Below are positions 50,950 to 62,777 of a DNA stretch of 64,000 nt, piece after piece. The translations under genes were made by a program, and so were the position numbers. The stretch lies in assembly GCA_016165875.1 (NCBI GenBank), contig JABBOT010000001.1, positions 9,861,306 to 9,925,305 of the forward strand, in the 5' to 3' direction. Origin of the DNA: Acanthopleura granulata. Lineage: Eukaryota; Mollusca; Polyplacophora; Chitonida; Chitonidae. The notes beneath the pieces are model-generated. The model was given only the letters and a program-made list of their open reading frames with translations. It made no database searches and was not told the origin of the DNA. Within the stretch, counting starts at the first letter, position 1; each line of letters starts with the position of its first letter.

Positions 50950-51195
50950 CAAGGGCTAGACAATGATAGGGCTATATGAAATATGAAGCAGGACAGGGTT
51001 GTATGAAGCAAGACAGTGTTTATAAAGCAGGAAAGGCTGTATGATGCAAAACAAGCAGGAAGATTGTATGAAGCAGGACCTGATTGTGTGAGGCAGAACA
51101 ATGATGTACAAAGGAGGACCAGGTTGTGTGAAGCAGGACCAGGCTGTATGAAGGAGGACCCGGCTGTCTGAAGTATGAGGCAGGACAATGTTGTC
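50950..51195. repeat. Degenerate ~20-bp minisatellite
   Basis: The theme TTGTATGAAGCAGGACCAGG recurs about ten times with indels (TATGAAGCAGGAC, TGTGTGAAGCAGGACC, TATGAAGGAGGACC). Confidence 0.8.
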
Positions 51196-51297
51196 TAAGT
51201 ATCAATCATGACACTATGCCAAGTAGTAGGTACCCGAAGACAAAGTGGTATGAGGTCTACATATAACACTCTGGAACTGGGCCGCCACATACAGTTT

Positions 51298-51310
51298 GGG
51301 GGGGGGGGGG
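51298..51310. repeat. G13 homopolymer
   Basis: Thirteen consecutive G, just beyond the ~20-bp minisatellite at 50950-51195. Confidence 0.9.
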
Positions 51311-52821
51311 CAAGCTGCAGAAGTGCAGACATCGTGTGTTGTGTGCAGTAGCTTTTACCCCGCCCACCCGTTCAGCTGCACACAGCAGGCTGACTGACTC
51401 CTCCCTGCAATACGTAAACCTTCTGACTCCTGGCCATCAGTCAATACACAGCCTCTCCAGATTACACCACACAACTAAACTATCATCCAGCACAGTGCGA
51501 AATTTTAGAGGTCTTGCACATACTTAACACATGGGATATCAGCACAAGTAGGTCTAGTATTGATCAGATCATGTCTACCGGCCGCCCACCTATTACAATG
51601 GTTAACACTCTCATCTGGTCTATTAAATAGACAATGCTAAAGCCTCTCCTGATGTCAGCCAGGCTTGTGAATCAGATTACAGACAGAGGAAGAGGTTTGA
51701 TCCACGTCATTCATGTACTACATTATCCCTACATCTGGGATACCTCACCATGAATTACAAATATCCTGGTAGTAAAGGTGAAGGATCAGAACAGATTGAA
51801 TAGTCTTTCTCCAAGGCCTCATAGATCCCATTTCTATGTATCACATTGGTACGTAAAACCTATTACAACACTCTATTATCCTTGATCTCCTATCAACTGA
51901 TCAAGTTTGTGCGAACTGAAATGAATTGCACTTGTATCAACATGTTTATAACCAGTTCATCTGAATAGAACGCTAAGGTGGGTGAGCATTGTGCAAAAAG
52001 TCATTCAATGAGTTCACTTTTTATAGTCATTATTTTTTTATTTCATGGGCTTATAGAAATCGGCGATTGAATAAGAAACTCAACATGTGGTTATATTTAT
52101 TCAATTTATGTTATGTTTGGAAAGAAATATTCAGTATTTTACATTAATTCAATCGGAACATCTCAAAACTCCCAGAGTGCATTTCAAGTTATCTCCCTTG
52201 TATGGAATCTTCATGATTTGGTTGACTAAAAGTTGAGAAGGCTTTTCTTTTGGCATTGAAGGGACGTGTAAAATCAAACATGACAAACAATAAGCTTTTT
52301 TAGTCTCTAACCATCCTCGCGAATAAACTTGACCTACTTTTTTTTTTCACTTTTTTGGACTTCACTGACTTGAGACTGAGCGCTGGCGAACATAGTCTGG
52401 CTGGTTCCTTCCCCCTGACGCCAGGTGGTGCTGATATTTTCAGCAACTTTCAATGCATATGCCCATAATTTGCGATTTCATCTCCAGATTTCTATTTTGA
52501 TCATGTGAGCTCTGATAGATAGCATACATAACTAACGGGTCCCATATGCGACTTAAGTTTTAGTCTCTGCGATCAAAAAATTAAATGTCTTCTTTGATAG
52601 TGTGAACTCTGATGGATGGCTTATAGCGGGTTTGTGCCGGACATGTTGCATTCACACCTGTAACTGGCACACTTTTTTTACCAACACTTTTAAGCCAGTT
52701 ACAAAGGTATACAAATTCTCATTCTTTATGCTGTGAACTAGGCCTACAGACCGCTGACTTGTTGGAGAGTTCAGTTAGTCATGCTGCCATTGGTGATCGC
52801 GGGTGAAACAACAACAACAAC

Positions 52822-53240
52822 ATGTACAAGTCAAGGAGGGCTAAGTCGGAATTTATAACCACAAAAGCTTTAAAAGCCCCAACTTGGCAAAGCAAAATGA
52901 AGACCCAAGTCAAGGTGCAAAGACAATTCCCACACAACCAGATAAAGTGTCAGAGGAAACCATTCATACATGTAGATGAGCCCACAGTTTGTGGTTTTCC
53001 TAGTTTGTCCTATGCATGTGACTGAATGCAGTGTGGCTTTTAATCCTCTGTTGTTCGTTACATACATGTGCGAATACGAAACATTTTTCACCACCTCCAT
53101 TCGTTTCAAATGCATATTTTCTTTTGTTCAGACAGGACTTGAAGCCGCTGAGATCCTACAGTAATGGTCATGGAACAAGTGACAACTCATCGTCATTGAT
53201 ACATAACCGAGAAGTGTGCTTAATCTCTCTAAATCTGTAG
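52822..53240 (+). CDS. Possible small two-exon gene (weak)
   Basis: An ATG preceded by a CAA-repeat leader opens a basic peptide (MYKSRRAKSEF, then KALKAPTWQSKMKTQ). A possible donor at 52914/52915 (GTCAAG|gtgcaa) and a good acceptor (cttttgttcagacag, ending 53135) join in phase 0 to a second segment, DLKPLRSYSNGHGTSDNSSS and onward, ending at a TAG at 53238-53240. The whole product would be about 65 residues. The donor is mediocre and no family is recognised. Confidence 0.18.
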
Positions 53241-55804
53241 CCTCTCTATTTTAAGATATATTTAATTATAGTTATTATTTAATTATGAAAGTAAAATTCC
53301 ATCATCAACGTCAGAGGGTCTCTATATTTTCTGATTTACCAGCATTGATTTTAATGGTAAATTCCATGTGGCCTTTAACTTGTTACTAAGGGTTTCCATT
53401 TGCTTCACATTAACCATTATCAGACATGTCGACGTTTTAAAACTGTGGCTGTGAGCTGAAAATATTTTCAGAAGTAAGGATAATGCTTCAAGAAACTTTA
53501 GTTATGAAAACATTCATCTACATCCAGTACTATTTTCATGCAATCCAGTATTATTTTCATGATTATTAATTACCTCTACTCTGTTTCAACTATTTTTCAT
53601 TTGTATTTGTTTTTGTGCTTTTTCCCCAACCTTTCAAGTTTATCATTTTTTAAGTGCCTTTTCACTGACTGAGAATTACATACACAATTTCCTTAATTCA
53701 TTACAACATGAACACTGTATCATGATTCAAGACTGAAGTATTGTTGAAAGTGATGTCAACACCACCCGCACAGAGTTTTGGTCCAGATTATCTTGGCTCT
53801 AAGCTTCTGGGCAGGTCTTCACAGGCCTCAACACTGTTCATGGTGAAAGCTTGAAATAATGACAACTGTGAATTATGCCTGTTACCAATTGGTAATATAC
53901 AGTTTGAAGACCAGCTTGAGTTCATACATAGCCACTTATAATTTCTTCAGTTAATGAAGAATGCCTAAGTACATAAAATATTAAATTTTGGTACCTTACA
54001 GGGCTGGTGATGAAAAAGAAAAAAATTAAATTTTGATTGAAAGAATCACTTAGTTTCTTCCTGCTCCCCTAATTTCCTACCTTTAGTGGTCGGTAGGTGA
54101 AAAAATGACTTCTATGAACCTCTGTTATTTATTTAATTTATTCTTGTTTGACGCAGCATATTAATTTTTAACTTAAACCATCAGTTTTCGATATAGATGA
54201 ATACACATGTTCATTCTGATGTTTTTACATGTGCATTATGGATCTGGCTTCAAATGATCAAGGAAATGCCCTCAAATTTCAAAGATCTTTCCAGCATAAT
54301 CGAAATATTCATAGTGATGTAAAATTCAGACTTCTAACTTGACATCAGGCAGGATCCTATTGGGAGAGAGATTCTTCCAGTGGGACAAGGGAGTTAATCT
54401 GCATGCTTCAGCAAACATTACTGGCGCCTCTGACATGATGTAGGTGTGGTACAGCACAAAACTTACAGTTCATTATAATGGATAAATCAGTTCCTTACTA
54501 TGGCTCAGTGGAAGTGTTACATTTGGTAAATCTTTTTGGTGAAATCACCTGGTAAAAGATAATAAATGTATCAAGTAAATTACTACTGTAAATTGAAGGC
54601 AAAACCATAGAATGTTCAAGGGTACAAACAAATTTCCTGCCTTCATGAAATAGTGGCGATAAAAGTTAACTTAGGCTATACAATTAATGTCAGATTTTGA
54701 AAACACATTGCTGGTCAGGTAACAGATCTGTTCTCAGTTTAACATTTGAATTGTACAAAAAAATAATCTTTAAAATGCATGAAAACGTGACAACTGAATG
54801 ATTTTTGTGTAATTGACAATTTAAACTAATACAAACAGCTTAAAGTGTTACCAGTTGCAAAAGTGTTTGTTATGTTGTAAATCTGTCGTAGCTGAAGATA
54901 TCTACATATACCTGCTGGCTTTGGTGAACACAAGGGTTTTCACTTTTTGTATTGTTAAGTTCACTGAGAAGAGTGTTTTGAGATACATGTACAATTCATG
55001 TAATATGAAATCCTAATTTGTTTTTTTTCATATTTCTCATTTTCTTCACCATGACACTATTGACACCTAAACGCCAGTTCGACAAAATTCAAATCTCTAA
55101 GGCAGGATATTCCCTAACACAAATATCCAACTACCTTTTCCTAGGAAATTTTGCTTACAAATCACATACATGCTGTGTATAGCTACTACCATCATCCTAT
55201 GAGATAAGCAAAACAACATTTTTCTTATGACTGACAAAGGTGATACTCATTATAATGTAATCTCAACTACAAAATTCTATACAGAATCCTGAAAATCTGG
55301 ACACCACAAAAATTTACAATTACAGAATGTTTGTATCATAATTTTGCCTGTGTGTTTCCAGGAATTCTCTCCAACTGTGATATCTTGATCTTCAGCGACT
55401 ACAACTACGACTAATCCTTCTCTCTCTCTCATGCAGGAGAAAAAAAAAGAGAAGATAAATGCCAGGTTTGATGGGTTGGTCTAGGATGCTGGCAAATTCC
55501 CAAAACTTCACACACAAAAAAAAAGGACACAGATTTATAACTGTGCTAAAGCATCTTCATCTGACTACATAGCGTCAAAACTAGCTAAGTATTGTTTTGG
55601 ATGTATCTGCTTGTTTCTGTTATTGGCCATTTACATCACATTCAACAACTTCTTTTAAAAACATGACAGTGGTAACGTAAATGGATCAAAGAAATCCAAG
55701 CAAAATTGTATCTTGTCAGTTACATTAAAAGCCCCCCCAAGGAAAAATCAGTCTGACATACTGATAAATCAATGGAAACTTTCGTGTGAACGAAAATTAG
55801 AGCA
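53241..55804. other. Unassigned, AT-rich
   Basis: Nothing beyond homopolymers and short T-rich tracts was seen. Confidence 0.5.
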
Positions 55805-56388
55805 TTACTGTACTAAAAAAATAGTGGACAAAATACTTGTATCCCTAACACAGAAAATCAAGGGCTGATACACAAGTTTTTCTTCACATACTATTGGTTT
55901 GCGAGGTGCAGTGCTGAAGAGATACAATCTGGCATCTTCCTCCAGCTTGTGGCACAGTTTGTGAATGTGGCTGAGAAATGAACTCTTCATTCAAGAGGCA
56001 ACCAGTTGAGATGTAGGCCATATTCCAGCTCCATAACAAAGCTATCAGCCTCTTCCACTTGTGATATAACCGGGTTATTTCATAGATACACTAATATAAA
56101 CATGGGTAAGTTAACACTGCCCACCTTGTACAGTTCCAGGTCTATAGCAGGCCGGTCCATTGCTCGTCCTGGGTATCCAAACATCATACTGCAATTCAGG
56201 GCAGCTTCAAGACTGCATGGAAGTATCAAGAATTTCAACTCTAGTCTCCAGCTGAGAGGTTCCAAAAATAAGCTCCGCCTGACTTCAACAGAATCCCACG
56301 TAATGGCACTGTCAGAAGTTTGAAAGCACTGAGACTGGTGAAAATGAGTTGGAGATAGCTGGGTAAAAACAATATCTGTGTCTGCCAA
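55805..56388 (-). pseudogene. Coding-like segment, frames disrupted
   Basis: Two adjacent minus-strand frames look protein-like. The upstream one (56080-56388) follows an acceptor-like site (ctccaactcattttcaccag) and includes SAITWDSVEVRRSLFLEP and MMFGYPGRAMDRPAIDLELY before AAG|gtgggc. The downstream one (55805-55990) includes HIHKLCHKLEEDARLYLFS and APRKPIVCEEKLVYQ. Between them yet another frame is open. No single splicing model joins them cleanly, so this may be a decayed gene, a retroelement remnant, or chance. The product was not recognised. Confidence 0.22.
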
Positions 56389-59300
56389 GTTTTGGGAGGA
56401 ATTTGCTGCTGATGTTAGGAGAGCAGCAATACCCTTGTTGCCCTCTTGCCTTGAGGGATAAGTCAGGAAGGGGCACCTGCTAAGGGTTGTACAGTACTAG
56501 GCCAACACCAGTCATGACTGACGGAAAATAAACAAGCACGACATGACATTTATACCCAGGCAGACACCGTACCTTCACCTATTGCCTGAGACAAATACCA
56601 GCAGCTCTGGAGCGATCCAAGCCAGAGAAAAATTACCACGTAAAAAAAAAAAAAAAGCTGGAAAATCAGCTCTTCATCGAGTTGAGCACAAGTCGTACCT
56701 CATTAACTTCTCATAGTTATGTCTGCATGAGCTGTATATGACCAGTGTTGAATGCTGACGGCTGACAGGGCATTACCGATGGAAGGGGGAGGCCCCTGTA
56801 ATCCACACTACCGGCCTTATATCAGACTCTAACACCTCAGAACATGGACAAACCACACATCTACCCAGCCCCGGCCTTGACAATGATGATTTGTGACAGA
56901 CTGGCTCCCCAAAACACAAACCAGTGCATAAATTAAGATGCAAGGCTTCCTCTACATCACATAGAGTTCATGCGGGGCCCACTAGTTCACCCGCTTATCA
57001 CTGGATAAACAACAATATCTCAGGTGTCTCAAACACACAAAGGCTTCTTCACACGTACAAAAAATACCTGAGGTAGAAAGACCTGGTCAACCAACTAACA
57101 CCGCAATCTGGTCAACACAATATCACATCATTCACAAATTCCCAGACAGGTCAGGAAGAGCACTACTCTCCTCACACCAACATTTACGATCACATAACAC
57201 ACTATGCTAACGGCATGGTTGGCCAAAACCGATCCTACAATTTATTAGTCTCCAATTGTTGATTCCACGTCTTTATGAATGTTCTTTCTCCATTCCTAAA
57301 CTTCTGCCAGCAAAAGACATGTAATATTGTATCATACTTAACCAACTATTCTCTATGAGCATACCAGTACTGAATTTAATCAACTTAATGACACAGAACA
57401 TGTGTCTAGCATCTGAATATAGTTTGCAAATGTCAGCTTTCTTGTCTACATTTTCAAAATGTGTAAAAATGCCTCAATTAGAGCTGCTACAGATCCTTTG
57501 ATGTTAGTATCAGTTGTACCTGTGGTCATCAGAGGGCACTAAAGTGTTTCATGAAGCTTCACTTGTACCTCGGCCTTCAGAAAGCCAAAGCATGTTTTAT
57601 CACAAGCAACTCGATTTGCAACATGTCTTCTACATGTATGCATGGTCAAAGGCATTGCTGCATCAATTTATATACACAAGCATGTGACATATATGTAATT
57701 AAATTAACAATGCTATTACATGTTACATGTGCAATAGTATTACATGATACATTGATGTATTTTGTTACATTATCACTCAACACATAATGTACACGGAATA
57801 AAAAAAAAAAAAAAAAAAAGATACATAGCCCACACACTGACTTTAATTCTTACTGACAAAATAAACTGACTGACAGATTGTATTTATTTTCTTTGACTGC
57901 TGCTTAACATCTTACTCAAGAACTATGCTACAGACTGTAATGTGGTATGCAATAATAAAAATATATATCCAATTCACTTTACAGCACACTGATTAAATTA
58001 CATGCAGCTATCAATGCTATGTTTTATGTGATGTGACATCTGTAACATATTACTGCACGCTGCTCAATGTTGACAGTTTTACACTTGGAGGGACTAGAAA
58101 CTGCTGTATACATTCAGCTAAAACTAAAAAGTTCCTCGATCAACCTGACCAGGTGTGACAAGTTCACCTACGTGTATCAAAAATACGCACCTGCACAGAT
58201 ATGGTGGCTACAGTCAATGAGAATAACACAGGCAAAACTGTCAGCAGTCAAGTACATGTACACTTCGAGAAGCAAGAAATAATACAGAGTTTCACATACA
58301 GATTTATATAATTTATAGTGTTCAGATTAGAGGGATGGAGTCTGCTTACACTTTAGTCTTCTACACTTCACTATTACACCATTCATGCAACAGTCATCAA
58401 TCAATCTGTGAAACGCATTTTCACACAAGCAAATACTTCGACACAGAATTTGCACAAGCAATTTATACTGGTGATCAATTCACTTGTGGAATGAAAATTT
58501 AGGCCAAATGCAAATAAACGTAAATTTTTATTGTCAATTCACAATTTCCGATGACTAAATAAATACATAGAGCAAACTGCTGAATACCTAATACGTGGGC
58601 CATAATACAGCAAATATTTTAGATGACTATCACATATAAAAAAGAATCCCATCTGAATTTTTGTGTATGAAATAAATGCACACATACACTTTTAATTTAA
58701 TGCTTTTTATAAATTATGCATGTTACCTGCAGTCAGCCTTTACTAAAACGAAAGGGGAAGCCATTAGCTCTTGGGACAATACACCAGAGATTTCTAGAGT
58801 CCACAAGGTACAAAGGTAGTGTTCATATAGCAGCTAGGGCAGTGGGGTAGGTATAGTGAACCTTGGCCTGCAGGTACGCCTCATGTACCACAGTCCTTAG
58901 CACATGGTCTGACAATCCTAGACAGGGCAGATTACTCTTTGTCAATGTGTGCTCCGATTACTCTGCCATCTAAACCATCAGGTGACAAAGGACAAAGATA
59001 ATCTGCACAATGCTTCAGGGGCCTCAGACTTCTATCATTACGACAGTCTTCCTAGCAATACCACCGACAAAAACCTAGAGTCTGTGTTCAGGGTACAAAA
59101 TGGGGAACATATTCCCCCTCACTTAAAACTGGGTCAATTGTTTGTGGCACTGTTGTTGGGTGTTGAAGTGTACAGACCCTTCCACTGAAGCTGTCATAGG
59201 TGGGCTTACCACGGACACCCCCCCCTATCTATTACCTACCATTGTGCTTGTCTCCAGGGGCTCACCTGGGGCACACCAACCCGTGGGACAGAGGAGGCGA

Positions 59301-60529
59301 TGGAACATTTCTGGGGACTGTACTGTGGTATGGTTATGTACACCAATCAAAGGTGTCATTACATTAATGAACTCTTCTCAGTCAGACTATACACAAAAGT
59401 TACAATAAAATAAGCACTAAATATATAGTTTTACAAAAACTGTTTTGAACAGCCTAATGGTGTTCGTACATGTACAATGAACACCATGCCTACGTTGTGC
59501 GCTTGGGAGCCCCTGATCTCTTTTCCTTTACATGTCCTGTCCTACTCAAAGCTGTACACACAATACATGCACCTCGCAACACAGGTTTACATGTACCTAA
59601 AGGAAGCCATTATGTCTCTCAACAGTCATAAATGACTGAATGTTATTGAACATGCTAGAGTTTCTATGCCATGACGACACAACCCGGATATCCACACAAT
59701 TCAGTTTACTAGCATGTAAACGACAATGTGGTCAATGACAGTTTGGCAAAACTTTTATGGAGGCATATAAATAATGCCTGATCAGTTTGCATCAACTCTG
59801 CTATACCAATACAACCATGTATTCACTACAGGTTACATGTACTGAAAACAACTTCCAGATAAAACACTCACAACATAAATGTATGACAAAGAGTTACAAA
59901 AAACTGAAGAAAAAAAAATATAAAACATTCAATATATGCTATCAACAATTTATTCAACATGTGACCAACAGTATCAGAAAAGCATTATAACAATATATGA
60001 GTTAAAGCTTGAATGGTTTGTACCAAGTGACCTGGGTTTAAGAAGCACTACGGAGTGACTTCACAGAGGTACATATATTCAGGTTACTCACCATCAGTGA
60101 CACACAAACATACTGCTACAACACAAGCGATCTTAACCAGATATAACTGGAGACATAACCAATCAAGTAGGAGTTAGCTGATCATAATCCTGTAATTTTG
60201 GACAAATCCAAAGTGGTGCAATTATTATCAAAATAAGCACACATTCCCAGGTGTACACTGAATACTATAAGCTTGCAGATCTGTCTTCATTCAGGTAGAG
60301 ACCAGAGGCCCCGCCTCTCCACATACACTGTGCTTCAGCAGCTGTGAACTTAAGTGTAGAACCCCACCACACAGTTGGAGCCCTGCCCTCGTCCAGTACC
60401 TCTTAATAAAACATGTATCCCCTTATGCTGAATCTCCCTTGACAACTAAGTCCTTCAGCCAGAGAAAAGAGGTCAAAAAGGTTCAGCGTTTCAGTGGAGA
60501 GTGAAATACGAAGAGAAAAGTGTCCTCAC
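56389..60529. other. Unassigned, probably intronic or intergenic
   Basis: A15 at about 56641, A20 at about 57800, and a possible SINE fragment at 57875. A 57-nt minus-strand segment at 59266-59322 has an AG (ataaccataccacag) and a donor (GCCCCAG|gtgagccc) and would fit phase 2 to 2 after the exon at 60530-60676, but all frames on both strands are open there. Confidence 0.4.
57875..57932. mobile_element. Possible decayed SINE fragment
   Basis: The order TATTTATTTTC, GACTGCTGCTTAACATC, TTACTCAAGAAC parallels the (TTTA)n tail, TGTTTTAC and ACTCAAGAA of the SINEs at 16115 and 40402, at lower identity. Confidence 0.35.
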
Positions 60530-60676
60530 CTCATCCATTGCTTGGTCATATTAAGGACACTGTCAACAGGTATATCTATCTCCTGACAAGTTCCAAAGAG
60601 ACTTTTCATACCGTACCTGACTACTTTCCCAGCCCTGACAGCAATTATATCCGTGTCGAGGTTTCTTTTCACATCA
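60530..60676 (-). CDS. Internal exon; possible TMEM70/186/223-like protein
   Basis: The minus strand has an acceptor (aattcacctaccataatcag), 147 nt (phase 2 to 2), and a donor (TGGATGAG|gtgaggac). The frame is open over 48 whole codons and continues open upstream. The peptide alternates hydrophobic and polar residues (DIIAVRAGKVVRYG, then LFGTCQEIDIPVDSV), as in consecutive beta strands. The layout recalls the soluble segment after the membrane hairpin in the mitochondrial TMEM70/TMEM186/TMEM223 family: a short strand, a (V/L)RAG-type turn, an FG, then a (V/I)P(V/L) strand. This is a by-eye impression. Flanking exons were not found, so the gene is probably split by long introns or extends off the window. 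Confidence 0.42.
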
Positions 60677-62261
60677 CTGATTATGGTAGGTGAATTATTT
60701 ATGTGTGACAGTTGAAGCAAGCGAGCTCTCCCCTACCATTTCCTTAACCACTAGCTTGTAAAATTTAATCACATGACAGGGTTAGTCACAAATAAAGCAG
60801 AATGGCCTTTGCTCATTTGCTTTTTGGAACCCACCAAACTTAATTGTGAGACTAATGGAAAAAACTTTCCAACAAAAACTGCCACTTAAATCTACACCCT
60901 GAAGGGAAGGATTTTGCAACAGAGATATTAATTCTATAAAAAAGTACCTAAGGGAAGTAAATAAACTATTCCATACACTTTATGTGTGCATGAACCACTG
61001 ATCCTCCTATACATGACCACTTTTTGTTAATGCACACACATATATGTGTATATATATACATATATGTATGTAGAAACTGCTGCACAACTAACACAACAAA
61101 AAATACCAAATGAAGTAAAAATAGTACAGGCACATGTACATTCATGTTAACTTTTTTTACTAACTGCAGTGATAAATGAATGAGGTTTCTAGTCAGACAC
61201 CATAAAGCTTTCAATCAAATGACAGAAATCCTTAAGAATGTACTACAATTATGACGCTTGCACCATGTCTTTAGAACACATCTCCATGTACATGACCAGC
61301 TGGCCTATGTTTAACAACCTCTCACAAACAAGGGAGCATTTCTGCCACAGCTTCAGGCTAATTAGACAGGTATTTAAAGGCACATTGGGACTGGTTATTA
61401 GAACAGAGACACAAGTCTCTATCAACAAGTCAGTGCAAGCTAAGAAAAACAAAAGGGTAAAGAAAACTGGCCATCCAGACCATAGGGAATATTTGTATAA
61501 GGCCCTAAAATAGCAGTGACCATTAGATCACAGAGTAAATGACCAAAGAAGGACTACAATAGAGCCATTAAAACTGGTTTTGTCCACTATCACACAGGAG
61601 TGTGTTGTGCAAAACAAGTCTGGAGCAAACAGGCAGGGATATAATACATCACCCTGCCTGATGCCTTACAGATGTCAACACACACCAATTTATCTCCCAT
61701 CAGCTCAATCTGGCACTCACTGGCCCTTAGGGGATAGCAGTACCAAGTGAGTCTGGGCATGAAGGGCTACACAGACAATGAAAACAGGCCAACCTTCGCA
61801 CACATACCAGGCAGAACCAGGCTTCTTCACTGTATCATTATAACTTTCACTACAGCTTGTCCTCCTCCCAGCCTACTGCAGAAATGAAACAAATACTGAC
61901 ATCATATTGCCTAACCTGAAACCCTAGCCCTTCACTGATGACACCCACATGGACAGGCAGCGGGCATGACCTTACTTTCATAGGGATTCTTCGCAGTTCA
62001 ACACATTCCATGCTATTGTACATAGCACATTGTTCCAGGAGGGAAAGTCACCACAGTGAATGAAAACAACTTTGAAATTTAGCCCCTAGCTGCCAAGGGG
62101 GACCTAGAATTTGACATTTCGTCTCCCTGAAAAAAAAAAAAACCCAAAAACACAAAAATGTGAAAAAATAAAAAAAATTCCCCAAATACTACTGGGCATC
62201 AACTTATATTAACTAAAAGCCTTGTCATAAAAGAGAGCGTGGTGAGAAATATGCCTGGAAT
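60677..62261. other. Unassigned, probably intronic
   Basis: TA/TG microsatellite near 61.05 kb and poly-A at about 62131. No supported exon upstream of the 60530-60676 exon was found. Confidence 0.45.
61036..61075. repeat. (TA/TG)n microsatellite
   Basis: Alternating CACACATATATGTGTATATA and ATACATATATGTATG segments that are largely self-complementary. Confidence 0.8.
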
Positions 62262-62777
62262 GTGCATCCCAGGAGAAGGTTTTCTGTTCCTATACCCAGG
62301 AAAGTCAGACATGGCCAAGAACGGCAGCATGTAGCTGTACTGTTCTATTTGACAAGAAATAAGGAAATTTTGCAAGAGGCATTTGATCCAAGAAATTCCA
62401 CACCCATTGGATTAATTTGTAGGCAGCTTTGGTATATGTGCTTGGATTTGTCATGATGTGCCTGTAGCAGATTTGCAGATTGATGAAGAGACGTTTTTAA
62501 GGCCTTCATTGGCTTCCAGAGAAAATCCTCCTTTTTATTCTGCATCCACACACCTCCACCCTCCTCCAGCAATGAATCCAACTTCTTTACCTTTGAGGTA
62601 CACTAATAAGATTGTTAACCAACCCTGGAATAAGTCGGCTTGTTAGGTCTCCATAGGATGGGGGGAACAACTTTTGGGTGAAAAAACAGAAATTCAACAA
62701 TTGGAACAGTTAATGACCACATTTTTGCAAGAACCAGGTCAGTGCATGTACAGTCTATCAGATTCCCTGTTCTGGTA
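62262..62777 (+). pseudogene. Interrupted coding-like segment
   Basis: Plus-strand frames here read like protein but are broken. The first runs 62262-62456 and includes RKVRHGQERQHVAVLFYL and FDPRNSTPIG. A second frame then contains VADLQIDEETFLRPSLAS and a His/Pro segment, meets one TAG at 62644-62646, and continues in the same frame with EQLLGEKTEIQQLEQLMTTF to a TAG at about 62777. Splice-like sites exist (atttgcag at 62471-62478, TTTGAG|gtacac at 62597/62598, CCATAG before 62661, CCAG|gtcagt near 62742), but the implied gap of about 60 nt is very short for an intron. It may be a decayed gene or retrocopy. The family was not recognised. Confidence 0.25.

Larger units (their letters stand above)
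48494..52821. other. Unassigned, no supported gene
   Basis: AT-rich. Contains the ~20-bp minisatellite and the G13 run. No convincing exon. Confidence 0.45.

Noticed and set aside
59266..59322. 57-nt exon on the minus strand, or an overlapping plus-strand exon
   Set aside because: All frames on both strands are open and splice sites exist on both strands, so strand and coding status cannot be decided.
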